A stretch of DNA of 64,000 nucleotides from Shouchella sp047238345 (GCF_047238345.1 NZ_JBDFMQ010000001.1:1550001-1614000); one strand, 5' to 3'; positions 34,634 to 44,287 are shown, counted from the stretch's first letter. A program made the numbers and translations. Notes: generated from the letters alone by a model not told the origin.

Positions 34634-35220
34634 TGAAAACCGTTATCTTTGTTACAGATGGGGACTTAGCAAGTAAAAAGGCGCTTGAACACATCGCAAA
34701 AGAATTAAACTGCCAAGTCATTAGCGCTTCTTACGGAAATCCTACTATAATCGAACCTCAACAGTTGGTCGATCTCATTCATCAACAAAAAGACGGAATC
34801 CCGATTTTGGTTATGTTCGATGACTGTGGCATTCGCGATATTGGCTTTGGTGAAGAAGCGATGCAATATATTGCGAAGCAACAAACAATTAACGTAATCG
34901 GAGCTGTAGCTGTTGCATCTCAAACTCATGCAAAAGAGTGGACCCATGTAGATGTTAGTGTGGATCGTTTTGGACATCTATCGCAATACGGCGTCGACAA
35001 GGAAGGGTTATTTGATTTAGAAATTGGCAGAATAAACGGTGATACCGTTTCAATTTTAGACGATTTAAAGTTGCCAATTGTTGTTGGTGTTGGTGATATT
35101 GGCAAAATGGCACGATTTGACGATGTTAAAAGAGGCGCACCCATCACAAAGAAAGCAATTGAACTCATATTAGAAAGGAGTGGCTATCTTGAACCCGACT
35201 TCGAAACCGATGACATTTAA
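34633..35220 (+). CDS. spoVAEA: Stage V sporulation protein SpoVAEa
   Basis: This 195-residue soluble protein has a Toprim-like start (TVIFVTDGDLASKKALEHIAK) and VMFDDCGIRDIGFGEEAMQY in the centre, as in SpoVAEa. It is a cytosolic or membrane-associated member of the spoVA operon that affects germination. It overlaps spoVAF by 32 bases. Confidence 0.92.
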   Translation: MKTVIFVTDGDLASKKALEHIAKELNCQVISASYGNPTIIEPQQLVDLIHQQKDGIPILVMFDDCGIRDIGFGEEAMQYIAKQQTINVIGAVAVASQTHAKEWTHVDVSVDRFGHLSQYGVDKEGLFDLEIGRINGDTVSILDDLKLPIVVGVGDIGKMARFDDVKRGAPITKKAIELILERSGYLEPDFETDDI

Positions 35221-36670
35221 AAAAAGTATAGAAGAAAACGATCGCATCATGAATGAGCGATTAGGCATTGAGAAGTCGTTTGATGTAGGTGTTCGAAAGC
35301 TGAATGTATTTGGCAAAGACGTGTTCATTTATTATTTAACAGGACTTGTTGATAATCTTTACATCATTGAAATATTACGTGAATTAATGGATACAGAAAG
35401 TCGAATGCGTCGAGCAGAACAACCCTTTCAATCTGTAAAAAATCATCTAGCTCATATTCAAGTAGAAGAGACTGATTCCATTGATAACGCCATTACGCAA
35501 GTCTTGTCTGGCTTAATATGTGTCGTGGTTGAAGGGGAAGCAAACAGTTTAATTGTGGACGTTCGTTCTTACCCTGGTAGAGGACCAGAAGAGCCTGATA
35601 CAGAGCGCGTTGTCCGTGGTTCACGTGACGGGTATACAGAAAACATTATCTTTAATACAGGCTTAACACGAAGAAGGATTCGAGATGAACGATTACGTCA
35701 AGAGATCATGCAAATTGGTGTGCGCTCGAAAACAGATATTTGTATGTGTTACATTGATGGCGTTGTAGATCCAAAGCTTGTAGACATTATTAAAAAAGAA
35801 TTAAAAGATATCAATGTTGATGGTTTGACGATGTCGGACAAAGTAGTAGAAGAATATATTGTAAAACAAGGGGTAAACCCGTATCCGCTTGTACGTTACA
35901 CGGAGCGGCCTGACGTCGCGGCAACACATATTCTTGAAGGACATATTGTTATCATTATTGATACATCACCTTCTGTTATTATTACGCCAGCAACGTTATT
36001 TCACCATGTTCAGCATGCGGAAGAATATCGACAAGCTGCTGCTGTTGGGACGTTTTTAAGGTGGATGCGTTTTGTTGGGATTTTATTTTCTTTACTCGTC
36101 GTGCCATTTTGGCTTTTACTTGCTACGCATCAAGAGCTTGTACCGCCTGCACTTGATTTTGTAGGTGTCGAAGAAAACAATAATATTCATATTGCTGTGC
36201 AAATTATCTTTGCGGAAGCTGGAATTGAACTCTTGCGGATGGCTGCTATTCATACACCGTCGCCATTGGCAACCGCACTCGGCCTTGTTGCCGCGTTACT
36301 TATTGGTGAAATGGCGATTGAAGTAGGATATTTTACAACAGAAGTCATTTTGTATGTTGCGCTCGGTGCGGTTGGGATGTTCGCAACGCCGAGTTATGAA
36401 CTTGGTGTGGCGTTACGAATGAGTCGCTATCTCATCATTTTAGCCGTCGCTTTATTTGGACCAGTCGGCTTCGTTGCTTCGTTATTTTTACTATTCCTTT
36501 CACTTGTGAGATTAGCACCGCTCGCAAAGCCATATTTATGGCCATTTTTACCATTTGATCCACCAGCGATGTATCAAATTCTTGTGCGAACGTCTGTACC
36601 AAGTGTTCGCTGGCGTCCGAGTATTGTTCATCCAGTGGATAAGATTAAACAAGCACCGAAAAGCGAATAG
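35189..36670 (+). CDS. spoVAF: Stage V sporulation protein SpoVAF
   Basis: This 493-residue protein is a GerA-type germinant-receptor A-subunit homologue with an N-terminal soluble domain (about 1-280) and a C-terminal membrane part with about five helices. Visible are GEANSLIVDVRSYPGRGPEEPD and EAGIELLRMAAIHTPSPLA. SpoVAF promotes germination. I start at TTG 35189, eight bases after AAAGGAG, giving the same length as the B. subtilis protein; GTG 35180 lies on that site. It is the last gene of the operon. Confidence 0.92.
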   Translation: MNPTSKPMTFKKSIEENDRIMNERLGIEKSFDVGVRKLNVFGKDVFIYYLTGLVDNLYIIEILRELMDTESRMRRAEQPFQSVKNHLAHIQVEETDSIDNAITQVLSGLICVVVEGEANSLIVDVRSYPGRGPEEPDTERVVRGSRDGYTENIIFNTGLTRRRIRDERLRQEIMQIGVRSKTDICMCYIDGVVDPKLVDIIKKELKDINVDGLTMSDKVVEEYIVKQGVNPYPLVRYTERPDVAATHILEGHIVIIIDTSPSVIITPATLFHHVQHAEEYRQAAAVGTFLRWMRFVGILFSLLVVPFWLLLATHQELVPPALDFVGVEENNNIHIAVQIIFAEAGIELLRMAAIHTPSPLATALGLVAALLIGEMAIEVGYFTTEVILYVALGAVGMFATPSYELGVALRMSRYLIILAVALFGPVGFVASLFLLFLSLVRLAPLAKPYLWPFLPFDPPAMYQILVRTSVPSVRWRPSIVHPVDKIKQAPKSE

Positions 36671-36715
36671 TAGTCAAACGATTTAATCTCTGATAAACTA
36701 GGAGAAATTGTGGAG

Positions 36716-36752
36716 AGTAGCTTTATGGCTTTGCCTGAAGCTACTTTTCTTC
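36716..36752 (+). terminator. Terminator of the spoVA operon
   Basis: Arms AGTAGCTT and AAGCTACT with a 14-base loop, followed by TTTCTTCT. It lies 45 bases after spoVAF and before the lysA ribosome-binding site. Confidence 0.7.
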
Positions 36753-36776
36753 TGTGATAGAAGGAGTGAGAGTAGC

Positions 36777-38108
36777 GTGTATTTACATGGCACAATGGAG
36801 ATTAATACGAATGGACATCTAGAGATCGGTGGAGTCGATACGGTAGAATTAGCAAACGTTTATCAGACACCGCTATTCGTGTATGATGTTGCGCTAATTA
36901 AAGAGAGAATGAGCGCTTACCAAGACGCGTTTAAAGAAAAAAATGTCGCGTATCAAGTAGCGTATGCAAGCAAAGCTTTTAGTACAGTTGGCATGTATCA
37001 GTTGGCAAATGAAGCTGGTTTAAGTATTGATGTTGTTTCTGGTGGAGAATTGTTTACAGCACTAAAAGCAGGAGTACCTGCCAGTAAGATTCATTTTCAT
37101 GGGAACAACAAAAGTATGGATGAATTAATGATGGCGCTTGAAGAAAACATCGGTTGCATTGTTGTTGATAATTTCTTTGAATTACAAACACTTCAAACGT
37201 TAGCGGCGGAACGTCAGCAGCTTGTCCCTGTTTTATTGCGATTAACCCCAAATGTAGAGGCGCATACCCATGAGTATATTACAACGGGACAAGAAGATTC
37301 AAAATTTGGGTTCGATTTAGCGAGTGGGCAAGCAACAAAAGCTATTGACATTTGTCTAAAAGATGAAAAAATCGATCTTCTCGGCGTTCATAGTCATATC
37401 GGCTCGCAAATTTTTGAAACAGATGGGTTTATTCTCGCTATTGAGAAAGTTTTTGAGAATTTATCTGAATGGAAAGAAGCATTTGACTATGAACCTAAAG
37501 TGTTGAATTTTGGTGGAGGCTTTGGCATTCGTTATGTAGAGGGCGATACGCCTCTTCATCCGAGCGAATATGTGAACAAGATTGTCGACGAAACGATCAA
37601 GCATACGAATACCTTACAAATGAGTATGCCTGAAATTTGGATTGAGCCAGGTCGTTCGATTGTCGGTGATGCAGGAACGACGCTTTACACAATTGGATCG
37701 CAAAAAGATATTCCGAATGTTCGTCGCTATCTTTCTGTTGATGGGGGAATGGGCGACAATTTACGTCCAGCTCTTTATGATGCAAAATATGAAGGAATGC
37801 TAGCCAACCGTGCCAATGAACAACCAGAAGAAACATTTTCGGTTGCAGGAAAATGTTGTGAGAGCGGCGATATGTTGATATGGGATTTGCCATTGCCAGA
37901 CGTAGAAGCAAATGATCTTTTAGCTGTTTCTTGCACAGGCGCATACGGCTATTCCATGGCCAACAACTATAACCGGATTCCTCGTCCTGCGATTGTGTTT
38001 GCAGAGGCTGGAGAAGCACAGCTTGTTGTAAAACGGGAAACCTATGATGACTTAGTACGCTTGGATTTACCTTACACAGCTAAAGCAACCGTGCCATTTG
38101 AGAAATAA
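36777..38108 (+). CDS. lysA: Diaminopimelate decarboxylase LysA
   Basis: This 443-residue PLP-dependent fold-III decarboxylase makes lysine from meso-diaminopimelate. The PLP lysine is in VAYASKAFST (about residue 63), HSHIGSQI and the phosphate-binding NFGGGFGIRY follow, and the active-site CCESGDML lies near the C-terminus. I chose GTG 36777, behind AAGGAGTG; the longer reading upstream runs through the spoVA terminator. The location after spoVAF and before ppiB matches B. subtilis. Confidence 0.94.
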   Translation: MYLHGTMEINTNGHLEIGGVDTVELANVYQTPLFVYDVALIKERMSAYQDAFKEKNVAYQVAYASKAFSTVGMYQLANEAGLSIDVVSGGELFTALKAGVPASKIHFHGNNKSMDELMMALEENIGCIVVDNFFELQTLQTLAAERQQLVPVLLRLTPNVEAHTHEYITTGQEDSKFGFDLASGQATKAIDICLKDEKIDLLGVHSHIGSQIFETDGFILAIEKVFENLSEWKEAFDYEPKVLNFGGGFGIRYVEGDTPLHPSEYVNKIVDETIKHTNTLQMSMPEIWIEPGRSIVGDAGTTLYTIGSQKDIPNVRRYLSVDGGMGDNLRPALYDAKYEGMLANRANEQPEETFSVAGKCCESGDMLIWDLPLPDVEANDLLAVSCTGAYGYSMANNYNRIPRPAIVFAEAGEAQLVVKRETYDDLVRLDLPYTAKATVPFEK

Positions 38109-38173
38109 GCACATTGTGTGTACAATAGATGAAGTGCGAAAGCGCAATTTGAAAGTTGAGAGGACGGATTCAA

Positions 38174-38608
38174 ATGAAAAAAGGAAGCATTACCTTTGAA
38201 AATGGCGAGAAAATCGTTATCGATTTCTTTGAAGATGAAGCACCAGGAACAGTAGAGAATTTTGAAACACTTGCGAAAAAAGGTTTTTATGATGGCTTAA
38301 CGTTCCACCGTGTCATTCCTGGTTTCGTAGCTCAAGGCGGCGATCCAAACGGAAACGGAACAGGTGGTCCTGGTTATACAATTAAATGTGAAACAGCTAC
38401 AAACACGCATAAGCATGTAGCCGGTACTTTATCAATGGCACACGCTGGAAAAGACACTGGCGGAAGCCAATTCTTTATCGTACATGAGCCACAGCCGCAT
38501 CTTGATGGCGTCCATACCGTATTTGGACAAGTTGTGGAAGGCTTGGACAGCATTTATCGCATTAACCAAGGCGATGTGATGCAAGAAGTGAAGGTTTGGG
38601 AAGAATAA
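38174..38608 (+). CDS. ppiB: Cyclophilin-type peptidyl-prolyl cis-trans isomerase PpiB
   Basis: This 144-residue cytosolic cyclophilin has the active-site segments FHRVIPGFVAQGGDPNG (about 45-61), GTLSMAHAGKDTGGSQFFI and LDGVHTVFGQV. It speeds proline isomerisation in protein folding. ATG 38174 follows GAGAGGACGG; the in-frame start at 38156 overlaps that region. Confidence 0.93.
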   Translation: MKKGSITFENGEKIVIDFFEDEAPGTVENFETLAKKGFYDGLTFHRVIPGFVAQGGDPNGNGTGGPGYTIKCETATNTHKHVAGTLSMAHAGKDTGGSQFFIVHEPQPHLDGVHTVFGQVVEGLDSIYRINQGDVMQEVKVWEE

Positions 38609-38615
38609 AGGGCGC

Positions 38616-38674
38616 GGGGGCTATTTAACCCCCTTTACGAAGAAATGCGGGGGAGTTTTTCCTCCGTATTTTTT
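38616..38674 (+). terminator. Tandem hairpins after ppiB
   Basis: First a GGGGG/CCCCC hairpin at 38616-38633 followed by TTT, then TGCGGGGG/CCTCCGTA (with G-U pairs) at 38646-38668 followed by TTTTTTG. The second looks like the main terminator. Confidence 0.65.
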
Positions 38675-38723
38675 GTCTTTTTCAAGAAACATGCGAACGT
38701 TTTCCATAGGAGAAGTAACATTC

Positions 38724-39587
38724 TTATGGAAGAGACAATGACTCGTTCTTTACGCGATGTAGCATATCTAAAAATGCGTGAACTTGTGGAAGTTCAGTAT
38801 GTTTTTCGCTATGGTAGGTCCATGTATCCCGTTTTAAATCTTCACCATTGGTATATAATTTTATAAAGCGGCACCGAGTATGTTCAAGATCTTTTGTTGC
38901 AATCTCAGGCAAAATACAAGCACCGATTCCATTAAGCATTAGTTGTTTACATGTTTCAATTTGATCAACTTTAATTGTCTGTTTTGGAAGAGGAAATGGT
39001 TTTGACTGAAACCATTTTTCTAACGTAGCGTGGAAAGTTGGATCACTTTGAAATTCAATTAATGTATTTGTTTCCTCATGCTCTTGATTTGAAACGTAAT
39101 ATAAATTTTCAGAGAATAATTTTTGCTTCGACTCTTCATCCTCAAGATCCCCACGTAAAATACTAACGTGAACATCATGGCGCTTTGCGTGCATAGCTGT
39201 AGTTAAGCCCGTATGTAAATCTATTTTCACCTGTGGATAAAGGGCCATATACATCTTCAAAAGAGTAGGAAGATAGTATTGTGCGATAACGGACGAAACA
39301 GCTAGAGATAGCGTTCCACGAACTTGACCAGTTAATAAGCTCATCCGATTTATAAACTCTTTTTCGTTTTGAATTCGTGTTTTTGCATAGAGAATAATTT
39401 CTTCGCCAATTGGCGTTGGAATAAGGGATTTATGGGTTCGTATAAAGAGTGTTTCACCCCATTTTTCTTCTATTTGTTTGAGGCGCTGACTAATAGCAGG
39501 TTGTGATAAATAAAGATGTCTTGAAGCACCGCGAATGGTGCCTGCCTCATGTAACGCTACAATCAATTCATCATCATCTAGTCGCAT
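38724..39587 (-). CDS. LysR-family regulator of the methylcitrate operon
   Basis: This 287-residue LysR-type regulator has an N-terminal winged helix (GTIRGASRHLYLSQPAISQRLKQIE, about residues 15-39) and a C-terminal substrate-binding-like domain starting near RGTLSLAVSSVIAQYYLP. It is divergent from the citrate/methylcitrate synthase gene with 225 bases between, the usual arrangement for a LysR regulator and its target. A propionate-cycle intermediate is a plausible effector (inference). ATG 39587 is eight bases from AAAGG; an earlier ATG at 39596 overlaps that site. Confidence 0.82.
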   Translation of the reverse strand: MRLDDDELIVALHEAGTIRGASRHLYLSQPAISQRLKQIEEKWGETLFIRTHKSLIPTPIGEEIILYAKTRIQNEKEFINRMSLLTGQVRGTLSLAVSSVIAQYYLPTLLKMYMALYPQVKIDLHTGLTTAMHAKRHDVHVSILRGDLEDEESKQKLFSENLYYVSNQEHEETNTLIEFQSDPTFHATLEKWFQSKPFPLPKQTIKVDQIETCKQLMLNGIGACILPEIATKDLEHTRCRFIKLYTNGEDLKRDTWTYHSEKHTELPQVHAFLDMLHRVKNESLSLP

Positions 39588-39754
39588 GGTTATCATCCTT
39601 TTTCAACGGGGTTCTTTAAGTGTAGCTGTTTTTAACAAATCGAACAAGAAACAATAGACAGAATAAATCAATATTGGCGCAGGTTCAGAAATTATGGTAA
39701 TCTAAAAAAGAAGTGAATTCAAAGTATATTTTCTTGTTGAAATATGCTGAAATT

Positions 39755-39768
39755 TGTAAGCGCTTTAT
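39755..39768 (+). promoter_or_regulatory. Candidate cre site (CcpA) upstream of prpC
   Basis: TGTAAGCGCTTTAT matches TGWAARCGYTWNCW at 13 of 14 positions, 44 bases before the prpC start. CcpA control fits a propionate or branched-chain catabolic operon. Confidence 0.55.
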
Positions 39769-39812
39769 CTTTAGTATGCATGTTTTACACTACGAGCAAT
39801 GGAGGGAAGAAA

Positions 39813-40934
39813 ATGGCAATTGAACAAAGCTACTACCCTGGTCTTGATGGCGTTATTGCAGCAGAAACAGATTTATCTTTCCTTGATACAGAACAAGGAG
39901 AAATTGTCATTCATGGTTATGATTTAATTGAATTGTCTAAATCACACGGTTATTTAGACATTGTTCACTTGCTTTTGCAAGGAACATTGCCTACATCAAC
40001 GGAGCGTACTGATTTAGCCAAACGCTTAAGTGAATCGTATGACGTACCAGAGGTGGTTCTCGATGTGTTTAAACTATTACCTGCATCGACTCATCCAATG
40101 GATGCGCTTCGTACAGGGATATCTGTTCTCGCAAGCTACGACCATGACTTGTTAAACAGAGATCCAGAAGTAAACCGTGAAAGAGGATATCAGCTACTCG
40201 CGAAGTTACCGGCAATTGTCGCGAACAGCTACCGTGTTTTAGAAGGCAAAGAAATTATGCGACCGAAAGAAGAGCTTTCTTACAGCGCGAACTTTTTGTA
40301 CATGATTACAGGAAAAGAACCAACAGAGCTTGAGGAACGTGTATTTGATCAGTCTCTTGTCCTCTATTCTGAGCATGAGATGCCAAACTCAACGTTTACA
40401 GCTCGTGTTATTGCCTCGACCTTATCGGATATGTACGGTGCAATGACAGGTGCAGTTGCCTCATTAAAAGGACATTTACATGGTGGCGCTAATGAAGCGG
40501 TTATGTATATGTTGCTTGATGCAAATACTCCAGAAGAATTTGAAACGCTACTTGCAAACAAGTTAAAGCAAAAAGAAAAAATCATGGGCTTTGGTCATCG
40601 TGTATACATGAAAAAAATGGACCCACGTGCCCAAATTATGAAAGAAGCCTTAGCTGAATTGTCTGAAGCAGCAGGGGATGATCGACTTTTGCGAATGTGT
40701 GAAGCTGGAGAAGCATTAATTGCAAAAGAAAAAGGGCTTTATCCGAACTTAGATTACTATGCGGCACCAGTTTATTGGATGTTAGGCATACCGATCGGTT
40801 TGTATACACCAATCTTCTTGTCGTCTAGAACGGTTGGTCTTAGCGCCCACGTTATTGAACAACATGAAAACAATAAATTATTCCGTCCGCGAGTGAAATA
40901 TACCGGACCAAGACATACAACCAAAAGCAAATAA
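39813..40934 (+). CDS. prpC: 2-methylcitrate synthase/citrate synthase (PrpC/MmgD-like)
   Basis: This 373-residue citrate-synthase-family enzyme has the catalytic histidine regions HLHGGANEAVMYML and IMGFGHRVYMKKMDPRA and the Asp-containing NLDYYAAPVYWMLG. Placement before prpD and prpB points to condensation of propionyl-CoA with oxaloacetate to 2-methylcitrate, though such enzymes often accept acetyl-CoA too. ATG 39813 follows GGAGGG; a reading 23 codons longer has no such site. In B. subtilis the counterpart is mmgD in the sporulation-controlled mmg operon. Confidence 0.88.
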   Translation: MAIEQSYYPGLDGVIAAETDLSFLDTEQGEIVIHGYDLIELSKSHGYLDIVHLLLQGTLPTSTERTDLAKRLSESYDVPEVVLDVFKLLPASTHPMDALRTGISVLASYDHDLLNRDPEVNRERGYQLLAKLPAIVANSYRVLEGKEIMRPKEELSYSANFLYMITGKEPTELEERVFDQSLVLYSEHEMPNSTFTARVIASTLSDMYGAMTGAVASLKGHLHGGANEAVMYMLLDANTPEEFETLLANKLKQKEKIMGFGHRVYMKKMDPRAQIMKEALAELSEAAGDDRLLRMCEAGEALIAKEKGLYPNLDYYAAPVYWMLGIPIGLYTPIFLSSRTVGLSAHVIEQHENNKLFRPRVKYTGPRHTTKSK

Positions 40935-40957
40935 GAATACGTTGGAGGGTTACGCTT

Positions 40958-42394
40958 ATGTTAAAAACAGATACGAGACAAACGGACCAATTGTTAGAAG
41001 AGATTGCTGATTATGTGTTAGACAAAGAGATTACAAGTGAAGAGGCAATGACGACTGCTGCCCATGTATTAGTCGATACATTAGGTTGTGGGGTTTTAGC
41101 TTTACGTTACCCAGAGTGTGTAAAAATGCTTGGACCAGTCGTGCCTGGTACAACTGTTCCGAACGGAGTAAAAGTACCTGGAACATCTCATGTCCTCGAT
41201 CCAATTCGCGGTGCATTTAATATTGGTACGATGGTGAGATGGCTTGATTATAACGATACGTGGCTCGCTGCTGAGTGGGGACACCCATCTGATAATTTAG
41301 GTGGCATTTTAGCAACGGCAGACTACATAAGCCGTACAAATCTTGCAGAAGGAAAAGCGCCACTCACGATTAAAGACGTTCTTGTAGCAATGGTAAAAGC
41401 TCACGAAATACAAGGTGTGCTTGCGTTAGAAAATAGCTTTAACCGCGTCGGTCTTGACCATGTACTTCTTGTAAAAGTTGCTTCAACAGCTGTTGTTGCA
41501 GGGATGTTAGGTGGAACGAGAGAAGAAATTATTAATGCTGTTTCGCATGCATGGATTGATAATTCTGCCCTTCGCACGTACCGACATGCACCTAATACAG
41601 GTTCTAGAAAATCTTGGGCAGCAGGTGATGCGACAAGTCGCGGTGTGTTCTTAGCGATGACAGCATTAAAAGGTGAAATGGGATACAAAACAGCGTTAAG
41701 TGCTCCAGGCTGGGGATTTCAAGATGTTTTGTTTAAAAAGCAAGAGCTAAAGCTAGCAAGAGAACTTGACGCGTATGTCATGGAAAACATTCTATTTAAA
41801 GTGTCTTATCCAGCTGAGTTTCATGCGCAAACAGCAGCAGAGTGTGCCGTGACGTTGCATGAAACGATTAAAGATCGTTTAGATGACATTGATCGTATTG
41901 AAGTGACGACGCATGAATCGGCTATCCGCATTATTGATAAGAAGGGTCCACTTTATAACCCAGCTGATCGCGATCATTGCTTGCAATACATTATTGCCAT
42001 TGGCTTATTAAAAGGGGATATCGTCGCCGATGATTACGAAGACGAAATGGCAAGTAATCCTCAAGTTGATCGCTTACGTGACTTAATGGTTGTAACGGAA
42101 AACGAGCAATATTCAAGGGATTATTTAGATCCGAACAAGCGCTCAATCGCCAATGCGATTCAAGTTTTCTTTAAAGATGGTTCTTCAACTGATCAAATCG
42201 CGGTGGAATACCCACTTGGTCATCGCTTTAGACGAGAGGAAGCAGTTCCAGCGATTCAGCAAAAGTTCAAAGATAACTTAGCAACTCATTATGCAGGCAA
42301 ACAAAACGAAGCGATTTTGAAGATGACGTCTGATTATAAAGAGTTAGAAAACGTAACGGTTCCTGCATTTATTGACTTATTTGCTCAGGAATAG
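40958..42394 (+). CDS. prpD: 2-methylcitrate dehydratase (PrpD/MmgE)
   Basis: This 478-residue MmgE/PrpD-family protein dehydrates 2-methylcitrate to 2-methylaconitate. Visible are the GCGVLALRYPECVKMLGP start of the all-helical domain, MVRWLDYNDTWLAAEWGHPSDNLGG (about residues 92-116, partly shown here as a landmark only) and RNSR-like TGSRKSWAAGDATSRG. It follows prpC by 23 bases with TTGGAGGG and precedes prpB by 15 bases. Confidence 0.92.
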   Translation: MLKTDTRQTDQLLEEIADYVLDKEITSEEAMTTAAHVLVDTLGCGVLALRYPECVKMLGPVVPGTTVPNGVKVPGTSHVLDPIRGAFNIGTMVRWLDYNDTWLAAEWGHPSDNLGGILATADYISRTNLAEGKAPLTIKDVLVAMVKAHEIQGVLALENSFNRVGLDHVLLVKVASTAVVAGMLGGTREEIINAVSHAWIDNSALRTYRHAPNTGSRKSWAAGDATSRGVFLAMTALKGEMGYKTALSAPGWGFQDVLFKKQELKLARELDAYVMENILFKVSYPAEFHAQTAAECAVTLHETIKDRLDDIDRIEVTTHESAIRIIDKKGPLYNPADRDHCLQYIIAIGLLKGDIVADDYEDEMASNPQVDRLRDLMVVTENEQYSRDYLDPNKRSIANAIQVFFKDGSSTDQIAVEYPLGHRFRREEAVPAIQQKFKDNLATHYAGKQNEAILKMTSDYKELENVTVPAFIDLFAQE

Positions 42395-42409
42395 AAAGGA
42401 GAATGACGG

Positions 42410-43318
42410 ATGCCTTGGATTGTTGATCAACCAAAATCTCAAAAAGAATTAGCTGAACAATTTTTACAACATGTGCAGAGTAAGGGGATTTTACAAATAC
42501 CTGGTGCCCATGATGCGATGGCTGGCTTGATGGCAAAGCAAGCTGGATTCAACAGCCTCTATTTATCCGGAGCTGCCTATACTGCGAGTCTTGGTTTACC
42601 AGATCTCGGAATTGTAAACTCAAAAGAAGTAGCGGACCGAGCGAGGGAGATTATTCGTGCGACGAATCTACCGCTTTTAGTTGACATTGATACAGGGTTC
42701 GGTGGAGTCTTAAACGTGGCGCGCACAGCTGTAGAAATGGTTGAGGCAGGCGTTGCTGCTGTTCAATTAGAGGATCAAGATTTGCCGAAAAAATGCGGGC
42801 ATCTAAATGGTAAGAAGCTCGTGAATACAGAAGAAATGGTGCAAAAAATAACAGCCCTTAAAAAAGCAGCTCCTTCACTTGTTCTCGTTGCTCGTACGGA
42901 TGCGAGAGGTGTAGAAGGATTAGATGAAGCGATTGAGCGAGCAAAAGCGTATGTTGAAGCTGGTGCAGACGCCATTTTTCCTGAAGCGCTTCAAGGAGAA
43001 GAGGAGTTTCGAATATTTGCGCGTGCGATTAATGCCCCTATGCTCGCCAACATGACGGAATTTGGAAAAACCCCTTATTATCAAGCTGTTGAATTTGAGG
43101 ACATGGGCTACGATATGGTCATTTATCCAGTTACGTCATTACGTGTTGCTGCGAAGGCGTATGAACGTGTGTTCCAAGATATACTTGAAAATGGCACACA
43201 GAAAGCAAGTCTTGAAAACATGCAAAAACGAAGTGAGTTGTATGAGACAATTTCGTACGATGATTTTGAAGCACTGGATCAATCTGTTGCCAAAACCATT
43301 TTAACGAAGCATCAATAA
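42410..43318 (+). CDS. prpB: Methylisocitrate lyase (PrpB/YqiQ)
   Basis: This 302-residue isocitrate-lyase-superfamily enzyme cleaves 2-methylisocitrate into pyruvate and succinate. It has LVDIDTGFGGVLNVART (about residues 87-103), EDQDLPKKCGHLNGK with the catalytic Cys in KKCGH, and ARTDARGVEGLDEAI. An AAAGGAG site precedes the start. It completes the three-enzyme methylcitrate cycle core; a hairpin separates it from mmsB. Confidence 0.93.
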   Translation: MPWIVDQPKSQKELAEQFLQHVQSKGILQIPGAHDAMAGLMAKQAGFNSLYLSGAAYTASLGLPDLGIVNSKEVADRAREIIRATNLPLLVDIDTGFGGVLNVARTAVEMVEAGVAAVQLEDQDLPKKCGHLNGKKLVNTEEMVQKITALKKAAPSLVLVARTDARGVEGLDEAIERAKAYVEAGADAIFPEALQGEEEFRIFARAINAPMLANMTEFGKTPYYQAVEFEDMGYDMVIYPVTSLRVAAKAYERVFQDILENGTQKASLENMQKRSELYETISYDDFEALDQSVAKTILTKHQ

Positions 43319-43334
43319 TGGATTGCCTAACCAC

Positions 43335-43359
43335 GCCTGTACTTTCAAAAAGTGCAGGC
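43335..43359 (+). terminator. Hairpin between prpB and mmsB (partial terminator)
   Basis: Arms GCCTGTAC and GTGCAGGC (one G-T pair) with a nine-base loop, followed by TCTTCTC. The weak T-run suggests partial termination or processing inside the operon. Confidence 0.45.
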
Positions 43360-43381
43360 TCTTCTCTAAAGGAGGGTCACG

Positions 43382-44287
43382 ATGAAAATAGGGTTTATTG
43401 GACTTGGAAATATGGGGAAACCGATGGCGCTCAATTTATTAGCATCAGGATACGAGGTTATGGGCTTTGATATTAATGAGAGCGCTTTAAAGAAACTTGA
43501 AGAAGCAGGGGGAATAGCTGCAACTTCAACCGACGAGATTATTGAATACGCTGAACTTGTGTTTACTAGTTTGCCTTCATCGGAAGTATGTGAACAGGTC
43601 TATTTAGGAGATAACGGATTAATAAAAAAAGTGCCAACAGGCGTTGTTCTTGTTGATACAAGTACCGTGGCTCCTGAATTAGAACGAAGAATTGGCGAGG
43701 CTGCGGTACAAAAAGAGGTTTCGTTTTTAGCGGCGCCAGTAAGTGGAGGGGTAGTTGGCGCGGAAAATCGCACGTTGACGTTTATGGTCGGGGGACCGAA
43801 GCAGCTTTTAGAAAGCATTCACACACATTTAGCTGTGTTAGGCAGCAATGTGTTTCATATTAGCGAGCAGTACGACAGCGGCACGAATGCTAAATTAATT
43901 AATAATCTATTGATTGGTTTTTATACAGCAGGTGTCGCAGAAGCGTTAACGTTAGCTGAAAAAAGTGGCTTAAACCTCGACTTTTTGTTTAATGTCTTAA
44001 ATGTTTCCTACGGACAAAGCCGAATTTATGAACGAAACTACAAATCGTTTATGGCAAATGATGATTATGAACCAGGCTTTGCTTTAAAGCTATTAAACAA
44101 AGATCTTCGTTTTGCGATGGAACTTGCCCAAGAGCATGGAATTCAGCTGCCAATTAGTCAAGCACTTGTGGATATGTATGAGGATGCAGAAGCATCTGGT
44201 TTAGGTGACAAAGATATGTCAGTTTTGTTTAAACGAGTTGGGACGCAAACGATCTCATTTAAAGCAGAAGGGGTGTCGAAAGCATGA
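43382..44287 (+). CDS. mmsB: 3-hydroxyisobutyrate dehydrogenase-like (MmsB)
   Basis: This 301-residue beta-hydroxyacid dehydrogenase has the N-terminal Rossmann motif IGFIGLGNMGKPMALNL, the substrate motif APVSGGVVGAENRTLTFMVGG (about 119-138) and the catalytic lysine in GTNAKLINNLL (about residue 172). MmsB oxidises 3-hydroxyisobutyrate to methylmalonate semialdehyde in valine breakdown. It overlaps the next gene by four bases, and that gene encodes the enzyme for the product. Other hydroxyacid substrates are possible. Confidence 0.85.
   Translation: MKIGFIGLGNMGKPMALNLLASGYEVMGFDINESALKKLEEAGGIAATSTDEIIEYAELVFTSLPSSEVCEQVYLGDNGLIKKVPTGVVLVDTSTVAPELERRIGEAAVQKEVSFLAAPVSGGVVGAENRTLTFMVGGPKQLLESIHTHLAVLGSNVFHISEQYDSGTNAKLINNLLIGFYTAGVAEALTLAEKSGLNLDFLFNVLNVSYGQSRIYERNYKSFMANDDYEPGFALKLLNKDLRFAMELAQEHGIQLPISQALVDMYEDAEASGLGDKDMSVLFKRVGTQTISFKAEGVSKA

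Noticed and set aside
36671..36776. Possible lysine riboswitch or long leader before lysA
   Set aside because: Only a simple terminator hairpin for the spoVA operon is seen; the gap is too short for the lysine riboswitch.
39726..39745. Short inverted repeat as a LysR operator upstream of prpC
   Set aside because: ATATTT and AAATAT arms are AT-only and common in this sequence; not convincing without conservation.
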